Assembly (NCBI GenBank): GCA_044351265.1
Contig: JBILGC010000022.1
Coordinates: forward strand, 1-32,057
Reading direction: 5' to 3'
DNA length: 32,057 nt
Origin: JAJTFA01 sp044351265
GTDB lineage: Bacteria; Bacteroidota; Bacteroidia; UKL13-3
Part shown: piece by piece, positions 15,102 through 21,660 of the stretch
Numbering within the stretch: the stretch's first letter is position 1
How the letters are laid out: each line of letters begins with the position of its first letter
Notes under the pieces: generated by a model
Database searches by the model: none
Told to the model about the DNA's origin: nothing
The model's input: the letters and a program-made list of their open reading frames with translations, nothing else
Position numbers and translations under genes: made by a program

Positions 15102-15380
15102 TTACTTTAATTGATCACCTACATAAGGCAAAATTGAAAGATGACGGGCTCTTTTAACAGCCTGCGCAATTTTACGCTGATACTTTAATGAAGTACCGGT
15201 AAGTCTGCGTGGTAGAATTTTACCCTGGTCATTTACAAACTTCAAAAGGAAGTTACCGTCTTTGTAGTCGATGTACTTAATACCGTTTTTTCTAAAACGG
15301 CAATACTTCTTCTTTTGTGGGGCCTCAGGTGTTGTATTAAACACCATTGCCGGATTAATTTGTGCGTTTGGTCTGCTCAT
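15102..15380 (-). CDS. rpsR: 30S ribosomal protein bS18
   Basis: bS18 binds next to bS6 on the platform of the small subunit. The core is typical: KKYCRFRKNGIKYIDYKD at about 23-40, followed by KILPRRLTGTSLKYQRK and the basic C-terminal helix IAQAVKRARHLSILPY. The 92-aa length includes a short N-terminal extension common in this phylum. The ATG lies two bases after the rpsF stop, and an AGGAGG SD sits inside the last rpsF codons. In Flavobacterium ribosomes bS18, bS6 and bS21 together hold the 16S tail and block SD use, so an SD on this gene is a candidate feedback signal (inference). Confidence 0.98.
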   Translation of the reverse strand: MSRPNAQINPAMVFNTTPEAPQKKKYCRFRKNGIKYIDYKDGNFLLKFVNDQGKILPRRLTGTSLKYQRKIAQAVKRARHLSILPYVGDQLK

Positions 15381-15382
15381 AA

Positions 15383-15784
15383 TTACTTAGCCTCCTGCTT
15401 TTCTTTTTTGTTTTGGTTAAACTCACCATTGCGTTTGCGTTGGTTGTAGATAAGCGCATGCTTGTCGAGCGCTGTGGTAAGGAATCGCATAATCCTTTCA
15501 TCGCGTCTGAAGGCCAGTTCAAATTTAGAAATGAAGTCACCGCTAGCTTTATACTCATAAATATGGTAAAATCCGGTCGTTTTTTTGTTGATCGGATAAG
15601 CCAGCTTAGTTAAACCCCAGTTTTCCTCATGAACCAGCTCTCCACCTTCTTCTTTGATCAGATTGCGGTACTTGGATACAGCATCTTTCAGCTGCTCCTC
15701 GGAGAGTACGGGTGTGAAAATAATCACAGATTCATAATTGTTTAAGACAACGTTGACTTTAGTTGTCTTTGTTTTTGCTGCCAT
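15383..15784 (-). CDS. rpsF: 30S ribosomal protein bS6
   Basis: bS6 dimerises with bS18 on the 30S platform. The ferredoxin-like fold is recognisable from YESVIIFTPVLSEEQL (residues 17-32), the WGLTKLAYPINKKTTGFYHIYEY segment (about 56-78) and RRDERIMRFLTTALDKHA (about 92-109). Residues 1-16 are an N-terminal extension (MAAKTKTTKVNVVLNN) before the usual first strand, with no internal ATG to shorten it, and residues 115-133 are a charged Lys/Gln/Glu tail. It is the first gene of the operon with a full promoter 31 bases before the ATG and no SD. The last codons of this gene form the SD of rpsR. Confidence 0.97.
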   Translation of the reverse strand: MAAKTKTTKVNVVLNNYESVIIFTPVLSEEQLKDAVSKYRNLIKEEGGELVHEENWGLTKLAYPINKKTTGFYHIYEYKASGDFISKFELAFRRDERIMRFLTTALDKHALIYNQRKRNGEFNQNKKEKQEAK

Positions 15785-15788
15785 TTAT

Positions 15789-15808
15789 TTATTTTGGGTT
15801 TAAAATAA
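15789..15808 (-). other. AU-rich hairpin in the rpsF leader
   Basis: On the minus strand TTATTTT (15808-15802) and AAAATAA (15795-15789) form a perfect seven-pair stem around AAACCC. The stem ends four bases before the rpsF ATG and would be almost at the mRNA 5' end. It may affect start-site access; it does not show the CCG-bulge layout of the known S6:S18-binding leader. Confidence 0.5.
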
Positions 15809-15814
15809 GGACGG

Positions 15815-15845
15815 CAAAAGTAGGCTATTTTTCTGAAAAGCCAAA
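15815..15845 (-). promoter_or_regulatory. rpsF-rpsR-rplI promoter (-33 TTTG, -7 TACTTTTG)
   Basis: Minus-strand TTTG at 15845-15842, a 19-base spacer, then TACTTTTG at 15822-15815. Both elements match the Bacteroidota housekeeping consensus fully with the right spacing; it is the best promoter in the window. The predicted leader to the ATG is about 25 bases. Confidence 0.8.
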
Positions 15846-15853
15846 TAATTAGC

Positions 15854-15866
15854 GCCCAAATTGGGC
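15854..15866. repeat. 13-base palindrome upstream of the rpsF promoter
   Basis: GCCCAA-A-TTGGGC is perfectly symmetric around one base and begins nine bases upstream of the -33 element. It could be a regulator binding site; it is too tight to be a good RNA hairpin. No T-run follows on either strand. Confidence 0.4.
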
Positions 15867-15884
15867 CTCTACACAATAATTAAC

Positions 15885-16541
15885 TTATTGTGGTACAGTA
15901 AAATTGTATTCGGCTTGCATTTCGGCTGCAGTTTTTTGCAACACTTTTACCTGCATTTTTATATCAGTGAGTGGCCTGTTGCTGCTTGTGTTGCGGGGCT
16001 GAACCACAGCAGAATCTGCCACCTGCAATCCTTTAATTACCTGACCAAAAACCGTATACTCATTATCAAGATGACTATTGTTTACCACATTGATATAAAA
16101 CTGACAACCGCTGGATGCTTTTTGCGGATTAACTGAATTACCCAACCTTGCGGCAGCTACCGTACCTCTGGTGTTTTTGTATTTTGCCATTATTTCTGCA
16201 GGAATGGTGTAACCCGGCCCGCCTGAACCATCGTTATTTGGGTCGGAATCCTTGCTGTTGGGGTCGCCTCCCTGAATCATAAAACCGGGAATAATGCGGT
16301 GAAAGGTTGTATTGTTGTAAAAGCCGCTATCGGCCAGTTTTATAAAATTATCGCGGTGTTTAGGTGTATCTTTATATAACCAAATATAAATGGAGCCATA
16401 GGAGGTGCTGATTTCTATAACTTTTTCCCTTTGAACCGTATCGATTGGGTTTTGGTTAATGGGTGGCGTATCGTCCTCCTCTTTTTTACAATAAGCCATA
16501 AATATGGTAAGTGCAAGGCAAGCAAAAAGTAGCTTTTTCAT
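15885..16541 (-). CDS. Cyclophilin-type peptidyl-prolyl isomerase, predicted lipoprotein
   Basis: This enzyme catalyses cis-trans isomerisation of prolyl bonds in the envelope. The cyclophilin domain (about residues 45-205) shows NFIKLADSGFYNNTTFHRII, followed by PGFMIQGGDP and a later TVFGQVIKG segment. The start is taken at the ATG at 16541, because MKKLLFACLAL makes a signal peptide; the open frame extends to 16601 but those residues overlap a terminator and promoter. A cysteine at residue 18 (MAYC) is a plausible though imperfect lipobox, and it is followed by KKEEDD, which resembles the acidic signal that sends Bacteroidota lipoproteins to the cell surface. The protein is 218 aa. It has its own -7 box and a hairpin overlapping its stop codon. 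Confidence 0.9.
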   Translation of the reverse strand: MKKLLFACLALTIFMAYCKKEEDDTPPINQNPIDTVQREKVIEISTSYGSIYIWLYKDTPKHRDNFIKLADSGFYNNTTFHRIIPGFMIQGGDPNSKDSDPNNDGSGGPGYTIPAEIMAKYKNTRGTVAAARLGNSVNPQKASSGCQFYINVVNNSHLDNEYTVFGQVIKGLQVADSAVVQPRNTSSNRPLTDIKMQVKVLQKTAAEMQAEYNFTVPQ

Positions 16542-16558
16542 TATTATGGTATTTATTT

Positions 16559-16566
16559 CAAATGTA
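16559..16566 (-). promoter_or_regulatory. -7 promoter element of the cyclophilin gene
   Basis: Minus-strand TACATTTG (16566-16559) matches TAnnTTTG fully, placed 17 bases before the ATG at 16541. The expected -33 position falls in the T-run of the preceding terminator, with no TTG. Confidence 0.5.
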
Positions 16567-16581
16567 TCAGCAATAATGAAT

Positions 16582-16617
16582 AAAAAAAACGGGCCCACCA
16601 ATGAAGGTGAAGCCCGC
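16582..16617 (-). terminator. Rho-independent terminator of hsp20
   Basis: On the minus strand CGGGC (16616-16612) pairs with GCCCG (16594-16590) and CACC (16609-16606) pairs with GGTG (16599-16596), with small bulges between them, followed by eight T (16589-16582). It ends the hsp20 transcript before the cyclophilin promoter. Confidence 0.88.
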
Positions 16618-16646
16618 TTTATAACCCAACTATGAAAATATGTAAG

Positions 16647-17102
16647 TTATTTAATGGTGATGGTGGCTTTGTTTTCCTTCACCTCAGCCTTTGGAAGTTC
16701 AATTTTTAATACCCCATCGGTAAGTTCAGCACTGATGGCTGTTTTATCAATGTTTTCAGGCAGATTAAAACTGCGTGAGAATTTGCCGTAAAAGCTTTCA
16801 ACCATATGGTATTTGGCTTCGTTTTGCTCATTCTTTAGCTTGCGTTCACCGCTTATATTCAGCATATCGCCTGCTATTTCAATTTCAATTTCTTCTTTTT
16901 TCATGCCCGGTAAGGTTATATGCACTTCAAAAGCTTTAGTTGTTTCTGCTACATCAACCCTTGGGGTAAAAAATACGTTGCGCTCGAATTTGGCTGCATT
17001 TTCATTAAAGAAGTTATCAAACATGCTCATAACGGAAGCAGGAATCATTGAATCCCTCAACAATTCTCTGGTGGTGCTTGGTTTAAATTTTATCAGTGTC
17101 AT
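16647..17102 (-). CDS. Small heat shock protein, Hsp20/alpha-crystallin family
   Basis: This ATP-independent holdase keeps unfolding proteins soluble under heat or other stress. An N-terminal variable arm (about 1-42) with MFDNFFNE is followed by the alpha-crystallin domain at about 46-140: PRVDVAETTKAFEVHITLPG, then the GVLKIELPK signature. A C-terminal ITI (I/L-x-I/L oligomerisation motif) is near the last residues. Length 151 aa is typical. It is monocistronic: a strong terminator follows, and the 125 bases upstream contain an inverted repeat with a nine-base spacer and a pair of direct repeats that may regulate it. No clear -7 box is visible before it, which may point to an alternative sigma factor or an activator. 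Confidence 0.95.
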   Translation of the reverse strand: MTLIKFKPSTTRELLRDSMIPASVMSMFDNFFNENAAKFERNVFFTPRVDVAETTKAFEVHITLPGMKKEEIEIEIAGDMLNISGERKLKNEQNEAKYHMVESFYGKFSRSFNLPENIDKTAISAELTDGVLKIELPKAEVKENKATITIK

Positions 17103-17115
17103 ACGTGTTTAAATG

Positions 17116-17206
17116 ATTTGATGAGTTGTTATTTTTCAATCATCATACCGAATGAAATTTTAAGCCATTTTGACTTAAAATTTAATAAAAAGAGTAATTT
17201 GATGAG
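17116..17206. repeat. Direct repeat pair ATTTGATGAG flanking the hsp20 upstream palindrome
   Basis: Identical 10-mers ATTTGATGAG at 17116-17125 and 17197-17206 bracket about 71 bases that contain the inverted repeat. They could be paired binding sites, or a remnant of a small inserted sequence; the inner ends show no convincing terminal repeats. Confidence 0.45.
17155..17183. repeat. Inverted repeat with 9-base spacer upstream of hsp20
   Basis: AAATTTTAAG (17155-17164) and CTTAAAATTT (17174-17183) are perfect 10-base arms around a nine-base spacer. The geometry matches that of the HrcA/CIRCE operator (9-9-9) but the sequence does not. It lies 53 bases upstream of the hsp20 ATG and 44 bases after the stop of the TPR lipoprotein gene. 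Confidence 0.55.
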
Positions 17207-17227
17207 CTTATTGCAGCCAAAATGGCC

Positions 17228-18583
17228 TTATTTAAGCCAGGGAGATATTTTTTTAAGGACGATTGCGACAGCTTCAGTCTGCAATACTTTGGTTAAATCG
17301 GCTGAGGTTAGCAACGCCCTGTTGCTGTTATAAAAACGTTCGCGCCACTCCTGATCCGGAGGGGGCATTTGATTATCTTTAGGCAGGTGCTCATACAAAT
17401 TATTTATTTTGCCATTATACACGTAGGCATGCTTTGTATCTGATTTTTCCAGCTCGAGCGTCTCTTCTGTAAGTAAGCTGCTGCTCTGTAAATCCAATAG
17501 TATGAATCGAATGCGACATGCTACTTTTTTATACTCCCGAGAATCGAGATAAGTGATTTTTTTAAATTTGCTGATATAGGTATACATACCCGTATATGGG
17601 TTGGGCACATTCTCGGTTACGGCTTCATAAGCGGTACGTTCTTCCTTTTGTGTTTGTCCGCTGGTATCGGTAAAATGAAGTATTTCTAAATGCAGGGCAT
17701 ACCTCAATGAAATACTTTTAGCGGCCTGCCACACGGTGGTATCAGTTTTTAATGAAGTAAATCCGCGTTTCTCCAGAACAGGTTTCAGCGCATCGGCACC
17801 CATGATATGTAAAAATGAGGAGCCCGGTTTTATTCGCTGAGACAATATTTGATCAAAGCCGGATTCAATACCTGTGTATCGAGTATGGTTTTGTGCAGGC
17901 AGTAAACCAAACTTAGTGGTAGCCTTAGCCGAAGCCTCTTCCCTGCGCTGCTTTACATCTTTAAACCCGTCATCAATATCACACAGGCGGCTAAATGTGC
18001 GAAAAGCATCTTCAAATCTGGCAGTGGCCAGTTGCTTAAGGCCTTTTTCATACAAAGGCTCTAGTACAGTATGCAGCCGCAAAACCGATAAACCGCTGTA
18101 GGTACTGTCGTAATATGCCATGCGTTCAAATTGCTTTTCAGCCAAATCATACTTTTTATTGTTCATGAGTTGCAGCGCCTCATTAAAAAGAGTTTCCAGG
18201 TATTCCTGCTTAATTTCCTCATACACCTCATCATACTCATATGCCCATGATAGTTTAACACCGGCACCCTCTGCATTAGCAGCATATTTTCCGGCATAGT
18301 CATACTGCCTCATAGCTTCTTCTATTTTTTGCTCCAGAACCAAGCGGCTAAAAGCGGCAAACTTTTCATTGAGCACCAATTGTCCGTTGCTTCTTAAGCC
18401 AAGCTGTGCATGGCTGTTACGTGGTTTTTTTAAGAGTGCATTGTAATAATAAGTAGCAGCCTCATCATAATTGCCTTTAGCTGCAAAGGCATCGGCCATG
18501 CGCAATAATTTACCTGTGTTATTGCATGCCTGCAACAACACAGCGCAGCAAAAAAATAAGCATATGATACGAGCTGATTTCAT
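17228..18583 (-). CDS. TPR-containing lipoprotein, function unknown
   Basis: I do not recognise a named family. The 451-aa protein begins with a lipoprotein signal (lipobox LQAC, cysteine 20). Two helical-repeat regions follow: a TPR-like unit at about 29-57 (GNYDEAATYYYNALLKKPRN) and further TPR-like helices at about 125-220. The C-terminal half (about 240-451) is a mixed region with a YTGIESGFDQIL segment and no repeat pattern. It starts in a one-base overlap with the argS stop (TAATG on the minus strand), so it is translated with argS. A partial SD-like AAGGA lies before the ATG. A function in the envelope is all that can be inferred; the link with argS may be only transcriptional. Confidence 0.8.
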   Translation of the reverse strand: MKSARIICLFFCCAVLLQACNNTGKLLRMADAFAAKGNYDEAATYYYNALLKKPRNSHAQLGLRSNGQLVLNEKFAAFSRLVLEQKIEEAMRQYDYAGKYAANAEGAGVKLSWAYEYDEVYEEIKQEYLETLFNEALQLMNNKKYDLAEKQFERMAYYDSTYSGLSVLRLHTVLEPLYEKGLKQLATARFEDAFRTFSRLCDIDDGFKDVKQRREEASAKATTKFGLLPAQNHTRYTGIESGFDQILSQRIKPGSSFLHIMGADALKPVLEKRGFTSLKTDTTVWQAAKSISLRYALHLEILHFTDTSGQTQKEERTAYEAVTENVPNPYTGMYTYISKFKKITYLDSREYKKVACRIRFILLDLQSSSLLTEETLELEKSDTKHAYVYNGKINNLYEHLPKDNQMPPPDQEWRERFYNSNRALLTSADLTKVLQTEAVAIVLKKISPWLK

Positions 18584-20364
18584 TACATCCTTTCAGGCAC
18601 CTGAATACCTAAAATGGCAAATGCCGATTTTATGACGTGCGCAGTTAGCGTGCACAACATGATACGAAACAAACGCTGGTGTGCATTGCTTTCTTTTAAT
18701 ATGGAAAGCTCATGGTAAAAATGATTGTATGCTTTGGCTACTTCGTAGGCATAATTGGCAAGAACACCCGGACTCATTTGCTGGCCGGCATCTGTAATTG
18801 CAGCAGGATAGCGGTACAATAATTCCAATAATTTTTTTTCTGGTTCATGAAGGTTCACTTCCTCCATATCCAAGTCATCGGCATTAACCTGCCCTGCATT
18901 GCGCAGCACCGAACGGATGCGGGCATGGGTATATTGAATGAATGGGCCGGTATTGCCATGAAAATCGATTGACTCCTGTGGATTAAATAGCATCTTTTTG
19001 CGGGGATCAACCTTTAGTATAAAATATTTAAGCGCACCCAGGGCAATAGTTTCATTGAGCTGTTTTAATTCTGTTTCCGTTAATCCCTCTGTTTTACCCA
19101 ATGCAGCCGTGGTTTCTGTTGCTGTAGCAATCATTTCATCTATCAGGTCGTCTGCATCAACCACAGTACCTTCCCTACTTTTCATTTTTCCATGAGGCAA
19201 CTCCACCATACCATAACTTAAATGGTAAATACCCGGTGCATAAGGTTTACCCAATTTTTGCATAACCAGTTGCAATACCTTAAAATGGTAATCTTGCTCA
19301 TTGCCCACCACATAAATACTTTTACTGCATGTAAATTCTTTATACTTAAGCTCAGCCGTGCCAATATCTTGTGTGATGTAAACCGAAGTACCATCGGCCC
19401 TGAGCAGCAATTTCTGATCCAGACCATCTGCAGTTAAATCAACCCAAACAGAACCGTTTTCCTTGGTGAAAAATACACCTTTATCCAGACCTTCCTTTAC
19501 CATATCCTTGCCCAACAAATAGGTTTCCGATTCGTAATAATATTTATCAAACGATACACCCAATTTTTTGTATGTAACATCAAAACCATCATAAACCCAG
19601 CCATTCATTTTCTTCCAGATGCTGATAGTTTCCGCATCGCCTGCCTCCCATTTTCTTAGCAAATCCTGTGCTTCCAGCATTGATGGTGCATTCTTCTCTG
19701 CCTCTTCTTGGGCCATGCCATTTTCTATCAATGCTTTTATTTCAGCCTTGTATTGTTTATCGAACGCTACGTAAAAATCGCCTACCAGTTTATCTCCTTT
19801 TTTGCCTGTATTTTCCGGAGTATCTTTCATACCTGCTTTCATCCAGGCCAGCATGCTTTTGCAAATGTGTATGCCACGATCATTAATAAGATTACAAGTA
19901 AACACGTTATGTCCGTTGGCTTTGAGCAACTCGGCAACAGAATATCCCAGCAAGTTATTTCTGATATGCCCCAAGTGAAGCGGCTTGTTGGTGTTGGGTG
20001 AAGAATACTCCACCAACACACGTGATGAGCCATCAGCCGGAGTAAAACCAAAGGTATTGAGGTTGTGGTTGTGAATTAAAAAATCGAACCAAAAGCGGCC
20101 GGATAATTCTATGTTTAAAAATCCTTTAATTACGTTGTATCCGGAAACAACAGAAAACTCCTTCAACAGATATTCACCAATATCGGTTGCGGTTTGCTCA
20201 GGGCCTTTCTTGCTTTGTTTTAAAAAAGGGAAAACCACAAAGGTGAAATCGCCTTTAAAATCAGACTTGGTAGGCTCTACAGCCAGCTCCTCAGGCAAGA
20301 TATGTTGCCCATAAAGGTTATTAATGGCAAATGCAATATGCTTTTTTAATTCCGAATCTATCAT
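18583..20364 (-). CDS. argS: Arginyl-tRNA synthetase
   Basis: ArgS charges tRNA-Arg with arginine and is a class I synthetase. The N-terminal additional domain covers about 1-110. The HIGH motif is HLGH (residues 130-133), preceded by VEYSSPNTNKPL, the usual ArgS lead-in. The KMSKS counterpart is KMKSREG (393-399), as in other bacterial ArgS. The C-terminal anticodon-binding helical domain ends in MLCTLTAHVIKSAFAILGI. At 593 aa its length is normal. It has its own -7 element and shares a transcript with the lipoprotein gene that overlaps its stop. The window also carries one of its substrates, tRNA-Arg(CCG). Confidence 0.98.
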   Translation of the reverse strand: MIDSELKKHIAFAINNLYGQHILPEELAVEPTKSDFKGDFTFVVFPFLKQSKKGPEQTATDIGEYLLKEFSVVSGYNVIKGFLNIELSGRFWFDFLIHNHNLNTFGFTPADGSSRVLVEYSSPNTNKPLHLGHIRNNLLGYSVAELLKANGHNVFTCNLINDRGIHICKSMLAWMKAGMKDTPENTGKKGDKLVGDFYVAFDKQYKAEIKALIENGMAQEEAEKNAPSMLEAQDLLRKWEAGDAETISIWKKMNGWVYDGFDVTYKKLGVSFDKYYYESETYLLGKDMVKEGLDKGVFFTKENGSVWVDLTADGLDQKLLLRADGTSVYITQDIGTAELKYKEFTCSKSIYVVGNEQDYHFKVLQLVMQKLGKPYAPGIYHLSYGMVELPHGKMKSREGTVVDADDLIDEMIATATETTAALGKTEGLTETELKQLNETIALGALKYFILKVDPRKKMLFNPQESIDFHGNTGPFIQYTHARIRSVLRNAGQVNADDLDMEEVNLHEPEKKLLELLYRYPAAITDAGQQMSPGVLANYAYEVAKAYNHFYHELSILKESNAHQRLFRIMLCTLTAHVIKSAFAILGIQVPERM

Positions 20365-20389
20365 GAAAAACCAATAGTAGGTAAAGGCG

Positions 20390-20397
20390 CAAAGATA
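20390..20397 (-). promoter_or_regulatory. -7 promoter element of argS
   Basis: Minus-strand TATCTTTG (20397-20390) is a full TAnnTTTG match, giving a leader of about 20 bases. The nearest TTTG upstream (20412-20409) is only 11 bases away, too close for a normal -33 element. Confidence 0.55.
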
Positions 20398-20417
20398 AGT
20401 GTTAAACCCAAAAACCG

Positions 20418-21542
20418 TTATTTAAGTATGGGCAAAATACGGCCACGTTTATCTATAAAAAGGCTAATATCCTTGTACAACACATCCGCAATACCATCAT
20501 GAAAAGCACCTGCAGCATCAAAATTATATTGAATAACCGTTTGACCAGTTGCATCAATATAACCCCATTTTCTTTTATACAACACGGCACAAAGCCCCTG
20601 CGCAAACATGCCTGCCTCATCAAATACATTTCGGATTATCCAATTGCCTTTGGCATCAATAAATCCCCATTTTCCATCTTTTTTGGCAGCAGCTTTTCCT
20701 TCTGAAAAGGGTTTAATGGCATCAAAAACAGGCTGCACTTTTACCTCTCCTGATGCATCAATAAATCCATATTTGCCTTTTTGCCAAAAACCTGCCAGCC
20801 CTTGACTGAATGGATATATAAACTCAAACTTGGGCTTAATAATCTCTTCGGCTTTTTCATTAATTACGCCATAAGAGCCACCGGCATCAACCACGGCAAG
20901 ACCTTCACTAAAAATACCAATATTGTTATACTGAGGCTTTAGTACTTCCTCTCCTTTTGTATTAACTAAACCAAATTTAACACCCTTCTTCATGCGTGAA
21001 AGGCCATTTTGCATGTCATCTGCATCATCATAAACGAATCCGGTGAGCATTTTTCCGGTTTTGTCGATATACCCAAACAAGTAACCAAAAGTTGCAATGT
21101 CTCTACCGAACTTTGTTTCATGAATATCGGTAGCTTTAGATACAACGGCTACACCGTTATAAAAAGGTCTGGCTTCATATACTTCTGTGGCTAACTCTAT
21201 AATGATGTTGCCTGAGGTGTTTACATAAAAGCGTTTCCATTGATAATCTGTAACGGCCGCAAGGCCCTCCGATACCCGACCAATATTCTGATACAAACCG
21301 GTATCCACCACCCTTTTTGCCTGCAAATCAATAATGCAAGGCATGCGGTTAAGTGCAACCACGGCAAATCCTTCATTAAAATCATCGGCATAATCAAACT
21401 GAGCAGGAATACACATTTTACCTAGACTATCCATGTAGCCCCACTTCCCATTAATTTCAATTGGAAAAAGTTTGCCTTGTGCAGTAACCGTAAAACAATG
21501 GCTGCAAAAAAGCGAGAACACGATGAAGTATATTGTTTTCAT
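20418..21542 (-). CDS. Exported WG-repeat protein
   Basis: This 374-aa protein is made almost entirely of about ten WG repeats (WG beta-repeat family), each about 32-40 residues, with a core of the form GKWGFIDAKG followed by a hydrophobic strand and an aromatic-Gly turn such as FSEGLA. The best units are in the C-terminal two-thirds, where GKYGFIDASG, GKWGFIDAKG and RKWGYIDATG follow one another. A signal peptide is present (MKTIYFIVFSLF, ending near TAQ), so the ATG at 21542 is preferred over an upstream TTG at 21554. WG repeats are thought to mediate protein-protein or ligand contacts; no enzymatic residue is seen. It is divergent from recG and lies upstream of argS, with no terminator visible between WG stop and argS promoter. 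Confidence 0.88.
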   Translation of the reverse strand: MKTIYFIVFSLFCSHCFTVTAQGKLFPIEINGKWGYMDSLGKMCIPAQFDYADDFNEGFAVVALNRMPCIIDLQAKRVVDTGLYQNIGRVSEGLAAVTDYQWKRFYVNTSGNIIIELATEVYEARPFYNGVAVVSKATDIHETKFGRDIATFGYLFGYIDKTGKMLTGFVYDDADDMQNGLSRMKKGVKFGLVNTKGEEVLKPQYNNIGIFSEGLAVVDAGGSYGVINEKAEEIIKPKFEFIYPFSQGLAGFWQKGKYGFIDASGEVKVQPVFDAIKPFSEGKAAAKKDGKWGFIDAKGNWIIRNVFDEAGMFAQGLCAVLYKRKWGYIDATGQTVIQYNFDAAGAFHDGIADVLYKDISLFIDKRGRILPILK

Positions 21543-21660
21543 ATTCACACGCAAATTAAATTGTTCCGTTATGCTTGTTTATAAATAATATCAACATCGG
21601 GTGAAGCAGTGTGCAATAAGTTTTTTCAAAACCATGTATTATTGTTTCTGCATTTATTAC

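Noticed and set aside
16542..16601. Upstream start for the cyclophilin gene at 16601
   Set aside because: The extension runs through the hsp20 terminator T-run and the gene's own -7 box; the ATG at 16541 begins a proper signal peptide.
17155..17183. CIRCE (HrcA) operator before hsp20
   Set aside because: The spacer length fits but the arms have no similarity to TTAGCACTC, so it cannot be called CIRCE.
20409..20412. TTTG as the -33 element of argS
   Set aside because: Only 11 bases separate it from the -7 box, outside the usual spacing.
21601..21660. Upstream GTG start for recG
   Set aside because: The added Cys/Tyr-rich residues do not resemble RecG, whereas the ATG at 21661 gives the family start.
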